Below are positions 34,554-42,177 of a DNA stretch of 64,000 bases, in pieces. The DNA is from Lewinellaceae bacterium (lineage in GTDB: Bacteria; Bacteroidota; Bacteroidia; Chitinophagales; Saprospiraceae): contig JACJYD010000003.1 in NCBI GenBank assembly GCA_020636275.1, positions 248,001 to 312,000 of the forward strand, in the 5' to 3' direction. Under the pieces are notes generated by a model. It searched no databases, was not told the origin of the DNA, and saw only the letters and a program-made list of their open reading frames with translations. Position numbers and translations under genes: made by a program. Each line of letters opens with the position of its first letter. The stretch's first letter is position 1.

Positions 34554-34964
34554 ATGAAAAAAGGGAATATCAAGGCTGCACTCGTTGCTGTGTTAGTCGC
34601 CTTCACTTTCCTGATTGTAGGAGTGAATAGCGGCCAGGCGCAAACCGGGCTGTCAGATGATTTCTACACGGTTCCTGCCGGGAATTATGTGAGTGCTGCG
34701 AATGCTGAAATTCTCCTGGCTGATCAGGAGACGTTGCTCATCAACTTTTTGCAGACGCTAACTCCTGGCTCGCAGCAGTACAAGACGACCATGCGGGCAG
34801 TCATGTTTTACAAAAACATCCGCGGCGGCGTAATCGAGGGCAAGCAGATTCCGGAGTCGATCCTCGCCGGGATGAACCTGTTCACTACGGCATCCTTTGG
34901 TCGGTATACCAAGACGGAAAAGTACGGTCTCAAACAAGATGCCATTGATTTGCTAAGCTACTAA
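34554..34964 (+). CDS. Small secreted protein, type A, cassette 4 (unknown family)
   Basis: 136 residues with a signal peptide ending GQAQ near residue 30, context CAGATCTCATGAA. It is a type A copy: MKKGNIKAALVAVLVAFTF, YVSAANAEILLADQETL, FLQTLTPGSQQYKTT, GKQIPESI, FGRYTKTEKYGLKQDAIDLLSY. It pairs with a type A-headed giant 46 bases downstream. No Cys in the mature part, no sorting domain, no recognised family. Confidence 0.88.
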   Translation: MKKGNIKAALVAVLVAFTFLIVGVNSGQAQTGLSDDFYTVPAGNYVSAANAEILLADQETLLINFLQTLTPGSQQYKTTMRAVMFYKNIRGGVIEGKQIPESILAGMNLFTTASFGRYTKTEKYGLKQDAIDLLSY

Positions 34965-35010
34965 GGCAATGCACTCTTCCAGAATTTTCTACATTAAAAA
35001 AAAGAGTCTC

Positions 35011-38000
35011 ATGAAAAAAATGAACTTTCTAATGAAATCCTTTCTGCTGAGCTGGGTGCTGCTGGTTCTGGCCCTGAGCACGACGGTGGCGCAGATTGCT
35101 ATTACAAGGACCTGGACTCCCGGTTCCTGGGCTACAGAGCCGGGCTGGGAGATCCGCAATATTGCTACCAACGTAGTATATGACTGTGCACAGACCTACG
35201 CCACTCCGGGTGGCGGATCGTTAGGCCTGAGCGTTCCTGCCGGTACTTACGAAGTCAAAGGATTTGACGGCTATGGGGACGGCTGGAACGGAGGCGTTCT
35301 GACGGTAACCCAGGGTGGGGCTACCCTGTTCACCTCCACGGGGCCTCCTGTGTATGGCTACTATCCCAGTGAAAACCTTTGCCCGGGCCCGTCGCCGGTA
35401 AACAATATCGGTTCCTCGATCCTGGGTTATTTTGACGTACAGGAGCCTTGCGTCCTGGTCTGTCCGCCCAGTATGACGGTCGATAACAGCCCGGGTACTT
35501 GCGAAGCCATCGTCAATTATACTATTGACGCCGGAACATGCCCGGGTTATACCCTCGATCCCAACCTGCCTTCGGGCAGTGCATTCCCTTCGGGGACTAC
35601 AGTGATCACGGCTACTTCGGGCGCCGCAACCTGCTCCTTCTCCATTACGGTGATCGATACGGAAGCGCCGACGGTCAATTGCCCGCCCACTATGATCATC
35701 AACCTGGATCCGGGACTGTGCTCGGCTTTCGTCAACTATAACGTGACGGCTACCGACAACTGCCCGTTCATCGCACCGGGTCCGTCCCTCCAGTTCCCGC
35801 TTTCTTTTGCCAACCACGGTAGCGGTACGGTATTCTCGCTTTCGGGCAATACCCTTCCCGGCGGTTTGTTCTTCAACCTGACGAACAACAGCGCTGCGCC
35901 GGTCATTGTGACGGGCTTTGGCGTTCGCTTCGGGAACCCGGCTTACGGCGTGGTCAACGCACCGCAAACCCTGCAGTTGTACACCGCGCCGACCTATGTG
36001 GGCAACGAAACCAACGCCGGCGCCTGGACGAACGTAGGTCCTGCCGTGGTGAATCCCATTCCGCCTTATTTTGCTACGGGCACGGGTCCGCTTGGTCAGG
36101 CCAACCTCACCAGCACTGTAACCCTTCCTCCGGGTCAGACGCGCGGTTTCTTCATCTTTGGCCAAACGGCCTGCCCGATCTTCAACTGGAACTTCGGTGG
36201 CGCCGTTGCGCCTATTACGAATGGTCCGCTGACCATCACGGCCGGCTCGATCTCCTTCGGCTTGTTCGGCCCCATGTTCCAAACGGGTCCGATCGGTATG
36301 CCGAACATTCAGGTGAACACCCAGATCGGTGGCGATGCCGAGGTCGTTCAGACCGATGGTCTGCCCTCCGGCGCCGAATTCCCGATGGGGACGACGACCA
36401 ACTGCTTTGAAGTAGAAGACGTAGTCGGCAACGTCGGAAGCTGCTGCTTCGACGTGACGGTGCTGGAATTCCCGAACCCGACCCAGACGCTGGCTTGCAA
36501 CGACAACGTGCAAATCTCCCTCGATGAGACGGGCTGCGTGGAAGTACTTGCAGACATGATCCTGGAAGGCGGTCCCTACGGCTGCTATGATAATTATGTA
36601 GTAGAAATATTGAACCAGTTCGGTTTCCCGACGGGCAACACGGTATGCTGCAGCGATGTAGGCATCACCAAGACTGTTCGCGTGACCGACCCGGCAACGG
36701 GCAACAAGTGCTGGGGTACCTTGATCACGGAAGACAAGCTGCCTCCGATCATCGAGTGCGCTGATCTGAAGATCTCCTGTACAGAAGCCATCGAAGACCT
36801 GCCTTCGCCGCAGATCCCAGGTATCTTTGAAGAAGTGATCGAAGGGCTGAGCGATGTGATCGAGAATAATACATCTCCACTGAACTATACCTTCGACCTG
36901 AGCTACCTGCCTGCAGGTCACCCGGTACTCGATGTGAACATGCGCATCAAGTTGACGGGCCACACCTGGCTGCCCGACCTGGCCATGTATGTGATCAACC
37001 CGGGTGGACAGCAGGTTAACTGCTTCTCTGTAACGGGTTGCTTCGGCACGGAATACCCCATCGACGTATGGTGGGATGATGAAGGAACGGGTGGATTGAC
37101 CCAGTGTGTAGACCTCAATGCCGGTGGCGCCCACCTGCAGTGTCTCCAGGCTCCTGGCGTACAGAGCCCTAACGTCTTGAATGCACTGGATGGTACGGAT
37201 GCTTCCGGTGTCTGGACGGTCCAGATTCAGGATAACGCTGCTGGTGATGATGGTGTTGTTGAGATTGTTGGTCTGCGAGTGGAAACGCCGGATCTGGCAC
37301 AAGTAGACCCGACGGACAACTGCGACGTGGTTGACCTTTCCTACACCGAATCGATCCAGGACGGTACCTGTGACGGCCCGAGCCAAGTCATCACCCGCGT
37401 ATGGACAGCTACCGACCCGAGCGGCAACACGGCATCCTGCGTACAGACGATCACGCGCGTACGTCCGACCCTGGCCGACATCGAATATCCGCCTTCCTAC
37501 GACGGTGTGAACAATCCGGCTCTGGATTGCTCCGGCAACCCGTGGGATACCAACGGAAATGGCTACCCGGATGTAAGTGAAACGGGTACGATCACGATCA
37601 CGGGTGTACCGTTCGTCAACGAAGACATCTGTGAAATGACTGCTACGTACGAAGACGTATATATTCCGATCTGCGAAGGTACTTTCAAGATCGTGCGCAA
37701 GTGGTTGGTTATCGACTGGTGCAAGATCGAACAGGCTACCTACGATCAGGTACTGAAAGTGGCTGATCTGACTGGCCCGGAAGTTGACTGCCCGGCAGGT
37801 CCGCTGACGATCAACGTATATCAGGGTTCTTACAACCAGGGCCCAGGCCTCTGCAAAGGCAACGTGGTGATCCAGCCGCTGAACGTAATTGGCGACGATT
37901 GCTCCAGCCCGGATCCTGCTGCATACAAGACTGAACTGTGGACGCTTGGTGGTGGCCAGTTGATCGCATCGATCAATGGCAATGGTGGTACGTTCAATAA

Positions 38001-40938
38001 CGTGGAACTGATCGCCGACAACCCGCCGACCAACAACGCACAATACACGGTACGCCACATCTTCAAGGATAACTGTGGCAACCAAAGCGAATGCCAGTAC
38101 AATATCACCGTAGTAGACAAGGTACCGCCGGTGCCGATCTGTGACGAGATCACCGACCTGGCAATCACGAACAATGGTGGATCGGGCGAAGGCTGCAGTA
38201 CGCTGCCGGCTTCCGACCTGGACGATGGTTCGTACGACAACTGCGGCGACGTATACTTCTACGCTGCCAAGATGAATCCGTTCCTGACCCCGCCGTACTT
38301 CTACCAGTACTATCCGACCCTGGAATTCTGCTGCGATGAGATCGGCGACAACATGGTGGTTGTGCTCGTACTCGACTTCGATCCGACGACGGTACCGGGT
38401 GCTACGCTGCCCGACGGTTCGGTGTTCCTCTTCCCGGGCAACCCGATCTTCGAAGGTTCGTTCAACACCTGTATGGTGACGGTTCAGGTATCCGACAAGA
38501 TCCCGCCGGTAACGCTGTTCTGCCCGCAAGGTAAGACCATTACCTGCGACGAATATCTGGCCAACTACGCTGCTGCACTTGAACAAGGCGACAATAGCGT
38601 ACTCGATGTATTCGGCACGGCTCAATTCTATGACAACTGCGAATTTGATGAAACCTACACCGTTAACGTCAACCTGAACAATTGCACCGAGGGTTCGATC
38701 ACCCGCAATTGGACGGTTAGCGATGCCAACGGCCAGGCTTCCTGCACGCAGACCATCACGGTCAACCATGTGAGCGACTGGGTGGTTGAATTCCCGGCCG
38801 ACTTCACAGGTCAGTGCGTAAACGGCCAGCTGCCGGATACGGGCGAACCCCAGATCTTCCACGACGAGTGTGAACTGATCGGCGTATCGCACAGCGACCA
38901 GCTCTTCACGGTGGTACCGGATGCTTGCTACAAGATCGTCCGCACCTGGAACGTGATCAACTGGTGTATCTATGACGACTTCGGTTATGACGCTTATCTG
39001 GAAGCCGGACATGCCGAGTGCAACCTGTTCAAAGATTGGGATGGCGACGGCGATCAGGATTGCCGCACCTTCCGCGACGGCTACAACTCGACCGGCAACC
39101 CGGGCACGCCCGATGGCTACATCACCTATAAGCAGGTGATCAAAGTGATCGACAACGAAGCTCCTGCCTTTACGGTTCCGCCGATCGACGGTTGTATCAC
39201 CGATACGGACTGCAACACCGATCTGACGCTGCCTTACCCGGATATCACCGACGACTGCTCGCTGGCCAATGAAGTGACCATCACGGGTGACTTCGGTACG
39301 TTTGCCAACATTACGGGCGACGTGACGGTAGCCAACGTGGAAGTTGGTCAATACGAAGTGATCTACTCGGTAACCGATAACTGCGGTAACACGGGTTATG
39401 AAACGATCACGATCGACGTGACCGACTGCAAGAAGCCGACCCCGTTGTGCGACAACGGTCTGGTGGTCGAGATCGATCCTCCAGGTCCGCTTCAAGTTGA
39501 AGTATGTGCTGAAGCCTTTGACGAAGGATCCTGGGATAATTGTGGCCCGATCGTAGCATTCAGCTACTCGCCGGATGTCAACGACAACTGCCGCATCTTC
39601 ACCTGCGACGACCTCGGTCAGAACCCCGTACAGATCTGGGTAACGGATATCTACGGCAATCAGGACTACTGCGAGACCTTCCTCGTCCTGCAAGACAACT
39701 TTAACCTGTGTACTTCGGCAAATGGCCCGACCATCGCCGGTGCAATCGCAACGGAAGGACAGTCTGGCGTAGAAGGCGTGGATGTACAAGTGAACGGTGG
39801 TATGTTCAACGAATTCACGGATCAGTCCGGTAACTTCACCTTCAATGCTCTGGCATCAGGAGGCGACTATACCTTGGCTCCGGAACTCGACAACAACCCG
39901 GGCAATGGCGTAACGACTTGGGACCTCGTCCTGATCAGCCGCCACATCCTCGGTGTTCAGGCACTGGATAGCCCGTACAAACTGATCGCTGCCGATGCCA
40001 ACAAGTCCAACAGCGTGACCACGCTCGACATGGTGAACATCCGCAAGGTGATCCTGCAACTGGAACCGAGCTTCCCGAACAACACGTCCTGGCGCTTTGT
40101 CGACAAGGACTATGTGTTCCCGAACCCGGCCAATCCGTTTGCAGATGTATTCCCCGAAGTGATCAACTACAACAACCTCACGGTTGACGATCTGAACGCC
40201 GACTTCGTAGCTGTGAAGATTGGTGATGTGAACGGCTCGGCCGTGACCAGCCTCAACGGAGCAGCAGAAGACCGCACGTTCAACGGATCGATGAACATCA
40301 ACGTTCAGGATCAGCAGATGAAGGCAGGCAAGACCTACACGGTCAACTTCACCGCTGATGCTATCGACCTGCTGGGCTACCAGTTCACGCTGAACTACAA
40401 CACCGAAGCCATCGAGATCGCAGACCTCGTGGAAGGTGTTGCCGGCGCTGAGAACTTTGGTATGCTGCTGAACGAAGGCGTTATCACGACGAGCTGGAAC
40501 GTATCGGAAGCCCGTGCCCTGGCACAAGGCGAAGTACTGTTCGGCCTGACGGTGAAAGCCAATGCAGACGTGGCCCTGAGCGAAGCCTTCGGCGTGAGCT
40601 CGGCCTACACGGTTGCAGAAGCCTACAACAGCAACAGCGAGCTGCTGGATGTGAACCTGACGTTCAACGGATCGGATGCCAACGCATTCGCCCTGTACCA
40701 GAACGTACCGAACCCGTTCAAGGGTGTCACGGTGATCGGATTCACGCTTCCGGAAGCAAGCACGGCTACGCTGAAAGTGATGGATGTATCGGGTAAAGTG
40801 CTGCAAGTAGTGAGCGGCGACTATGCAAAAGGCTACAACGAAGTACGCCTGAGCAACATCGACGCTACGGGCGTGCTGTACTACCAGCTCGATACCCCGA
40901 CGCACAGCGCTACGAAGAAGATGATTATCATCGAATAA
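35011..40938 (+). CDS. Giant surface protein, cassette 4 (type A head, variant P-like domain)
   Basis: 1975 residues from ATG 35011 (MKKMNF, context GTCTCATGAA); the in-frame start at 34969 would overlap the region just after the small gene and spoil the signal peptide, which ends TVAQ. The type A head is divergent (VKGFDGYGDGWNGG). The HYR insert is type A. The P-like domain differs from all other cassettes (SDVIENNTSPLNY, LAMYVINPGGQQVNC, VQIQDNAAGDDG), and so does the module before the dockerin region (EIDPPGPLQVEVCAEAFDEG). Dockerin-like repeats DNNPGNGVTTWD and DANKSNSVTTLD, cohesin-like module and type A sorting domain are as in the others. It is the most divergent of the five giants. 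Confidence 0.92.
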   Translation: MKKMNFLMKSFLLSWVLLVLALSTTVAQIAITRTWTPGSWATEPGWEIRNIATNVVYDCAQTYATPGGGSLGLSVPAGTYEVKGFDGYGDGWNGGVLTVTQGGATLFTSTGPPVYGYYPSENLCPGPSPVNNIGSSILGYFDVQEPCVLVCPPSMTVDNSPGTCEAIVNYTIDAGTCPGYTLDPNLPSGSAFPSGTTVITATSGAATCSFSITVIDTEAPTVNCPPTMIINLDPGLCSAFVNYNVTATDNCPFIAPGPSLQFPLSFANHGSGTVFSLSGNTLPGGLFFNLTNNSAAPVIVTGFGVRFGNPAYGVVNAPQTLQLYTAPTYVGNETNAGAWTNVGPAVVNPIPPYFATGTGPLGQANLTSTVTLPPGQTRGFFIFGQTACPIFNWNFGGAVAPITNGPLTITAGSISFGLFGPMFQTGPIGMPNIQVNTQIGGDAEVVQTDGLPSGAEFPMGTTTNCFEVEDVVGNVGSCCFDVTVLEFPNPTQTLACNDNVQISLDETGCVEVLADMILEGGPYGCYDNYVVEILNQFGFPTGNTVCCSDVGITKTVRVTDPATGNKCWGTLITEDKLPPIIECADLKISCTEAIEDLPSPQIPGIFEEVIEGLSDVIENNTSPLNYTFDLSYLPAGHPVLDVNMRIKLTGHTWLPDLAMYVINPGGQQVNCFSVTGCFGTEYPIDVWWDDEGTGGLTQCVDLNAGGAHLQCLQAPGVQSPNVLNALDGTDASGVWTVQIQDNAAGDDGVVEIVGLRVETPDLAQVDPTDNCDVVDLSYTESIQDGTCDGPSQVITRVWTATDPSGNTASCVQTITRVRPTLADIEYPPSYDGVNNPALDCSGNPWDTNGNGYPDVSETGTITITGVPFVNEDICEMTATYEDVYIPICEGTFKIVRKWLVIDWCKIEQATYDQVLKVADLTGPEVDCPAGPLTINVYQGSYNQGPGLCKGNVVIQPLNVIGDDCSSPDPAAYKTELWTLGGGQLIASINGNGGTFNNVELIADNPPTNNAQYTVRHIFKDNCGNQSECQYNITVVDKVPPVPICDEITDLAITNNGGSGEGCSTLPASDLDDGSYDNCGDVYFYAAKMNPFLTPPYFYQYYPTLEFCCDEIGDNMVVVLVLDFDPTTVPGATLPDGSVFLFPGNPIFEGSFNTCMVTVQVSDKIPPVTLFCPQGKTITCDEYLANYAAALEQGDNSVLDVFGTAQFYDNCEFDETYTVNVNLNNCTEGSITRNWTVSDANGQASCTQTITVNHVSDWVVEFPADFTGQCVNGQLPDTGEPQIFHDECELIGVSHSDQLFTVVPDACYKIVRTWNVINWCIYDDFGYDAYLEAGHAECNLFKDWDGDGDQDCRTFRDGYNSTGNPGTPDGYITYKQVIKVIDNEAPAFTVPPIDGCITDTDCNTDLTLPYPDITDDCSLANEVTITGDFGTFANITGDVTVANVEVGQYEVIYSVTDNCGNTGYETITIDVTDCKKPTPLCDNGLVVEIDPPGPLQVEVCAEAFDEGSWDNCGPIVAFSYSPDVNDNCRIFTCDDLGQNPVQIWVTDIYGNQDYCETFLVLQDNFNLCTSANGPTIAGAIATEGQSGVEGVDVQVNGGMFNEFTDQSGNFTFNALASGGDYTLAPELDNNPGNGVTTWDLVLISRHILGVQALDSPYKLIAADANKSNSVTTLDMVNIRKVILQLEPSFPNNTSWRFVDKDYVFPNPANPFADVFPEVINYNNLTVDDLNADFVAVKIGDVNGSAVTSLNGAAEDRTFNGSMNINVQDQQMKAGKTYTVNFTADAIDLLGYQFTLNYNTEAIEIADLVEGVAGAENFGMLLNEGVITTSWNVSEARALAQGEVLFGLTVKANADVALSEAFGVSSAYTVAEAYNSNSELLDVNLTFNGSDANAFALYQNVPNPFKGVTVIGFTLPEASTATLKVMDVSGKVLQVVSGDYAKGYNEVRLSNIDATGVLYYQLDTPTHSATKKMIIIE

Positions 40939-41025
40939 GTGAAGAGTGAAGGGTGAAGAGTGAAGTGAGGGGAAGAAATTCTCTTCACCCTTCACTGATC
41001 ACCCTTCACCAGAAAAATTTAAATC

Positions 41026-41074
41026 GGTTTTTGGGATAGCCTCTCTCTGCATTGGCAGGGAGGGGCTTTTTTTT
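41026..41074 (+). terminator. Terminator of cassette 4
   Basis: Lead GGTTTTTGGGAT at 41026, then a stem of the same family but with loop region GCATTGGC instead of TTTCGG, T run 41067-41074. The upstream GAAGGGTGAAGAG inverted block (40939-41010) matches cassette 3. Confidence 0.9.
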
Positions 41075-41187
41075 GTGCCGGATTGAATTTTTTTTGGAAG
41101 GCTAGCGCTTGGATCGAAATTAATATATAATAATAATTTTGATATTTAAAAATTTGCATGTCAGTCGAAAGATAGGACATGAGATGC

Positions 41188-41258
41188 GTTTAGAATGATA
41201 AAATTTGGGTTTTTGGAAGGTACTCCAAAAACCCAAATTTTATTGCTATTCTAAACTA
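41188..41258 (+). repeat. Long imperfect inverted repeat upstream of cassette 5
   Basis: GTTTAGAAT and about 20 further bases pair with a downstream copy around the loop AGGTAC (arms GATAAAATTTGGGTTTTTGGA and TCCAAAAACCCAAATTTTAT). It lies between the cassette 4 terminator and the cassette 5 promoter. Function unknown; it may be a further terminator or a remnant element. Confidence 0.7.
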
Positions 41259-41270
41259 ACCGGTGAAAAC

Positions 41271-41303
41271 AGTAGAATTTTTGATCGATGTCCTTTATAT
41301 TTG
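41271..41303 (+). promoter_or_regulatory. Class II promoter of cassette 5
   Basis: AGTAGAATTTT at 41271 and -7 box TATATTTG at 41296-41303, offset 25 bases as in cassettes 3 and 4. Confidence 0.6.
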
Positions 41304-41636
41304 CATGACCTGATTGAAGGAGAAACCGAAGGACATCAACAAAGACGGAATTAAACCGTCATACATCTTCTCCAAAACAAGCTTCCCAAAACCGTATACC
41401 GAAGATCAGGTGAGATATCTGACATTCTCGATCAGCATGTCGTATTACGGCAATGTTGTCGGTATATATAGCAAGAATTTTTTTTAAATAGTTCCGGCGA
41501 GGTTTGCTTTAGCTAATGATCCCGCCGGCTACTAACAAATTGTATTCTCGTGAGTCGATTCTACAAAGTAATTCTTTGTAAGAACTAATAGTCTGACAGG
41601 GCATAAGCCGGCTGTACGCTGGCCTATGCCCTTTTT
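41304..41636 (+). ncRNA. Leader of cassette 5, ending in an intrinsic terminator
   Basis: About 333 bases with CTTCCCAAAACCGTATAC (41382-41399), a CCGGCG...CGCCGG stem enclosing about 30 bases, CTACTAACAAATTGTAT, then TCTCGTGAG. A 12-codon frame starts at GTG 41550 (MSRFYKVILCKN, stop to 41588) and includes the TACAAAG/CTTTGTA stem. The terminator is AGGGCATAAGCC (41598-41609) with GGCCTATGCCCT (41621-41632) plus T run. The peptide resembles that of cassette 3 in part (YK-xLC), which may reflect RNA pairing as much as protein selection. Confidence 0.6.
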
Positions 41637-41704
41637 GTGTTTTTCAAATGTGGCTTTCGTTAAATTTTCAGTAACCAATATTTCTAACTTAAAACTTCGA
41701 TCTC

Positions 41705-42115
41705 ATGAAAAAAGGGAATTTCAAAGCTGCACTCGTAGCTGTGATCGTCGCCTTCACCTTCTTGTTTGTAGGTGTGAACAGCGGCCATGCACAGACCGGG
41801 TTGGCAGATGATCTCTTCTCGGTTCCTGCTGCGACCTATGTGAGTTCTGCAGAAGCTGAGGTCCTGTTGACGGATCAGGTGACGGTTCTGTATAACTTTC
41901 TGCAGACGCTGACGCCAGGTTCTCAGCAGTACAAAACTACTTTCCGGGCAACGGTTTACTACCGGACTATCCTCGCGGCCGTGAAGGACGGCAAGCAGGT
42001 TCCGGATTCAATTTTGACCGGAATGGGGATGTTTACGACTGCTGCTTATGGTTTGTACACCAAGCCTGAGCAGATTGGTCTGAAGCAAGATGCCATTGAT
42101 ATGCTGAGCTACTAA
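41705..42115 (+). CDS. Small secreted protein, type A, cassette 5 (unknown family)
   Basis: 136 residues, signal peptide ending GHAQ near residue 30, context CGATCTCATGAA. Type A: MKKGNFKAALVAVIVAFTF, YVSSAEAEVLLTDQVTV, FLQTLTPGSQQYKTT, GKQVPDSI, YGLYTKPEQIGLKQDAIDMLSY. It lies 62 bases before a type A-headed giant, completing the five-for-five match of small-protein type with head type. No recognised domain. Confidence 0.88.
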   Translation: MKKGNFKAALVAVIVAFTFLFVGVNSGHAQTGLADDLFSVPAATYVSSAEAEVLLTDQVTVLYNFLQTLTPGSQQYKTTFRATVYYRTILAAVKDGKQVPDSILTGMGMFTTAAYGLYTKPEQIGLKQDAIDMLSY

Positions 42116-42177
42116 TCTTTTGGTTGCCAGGCAAATCGATGAAAAAATTATCTGTTTAAGAAAAAATCAGACATCTC

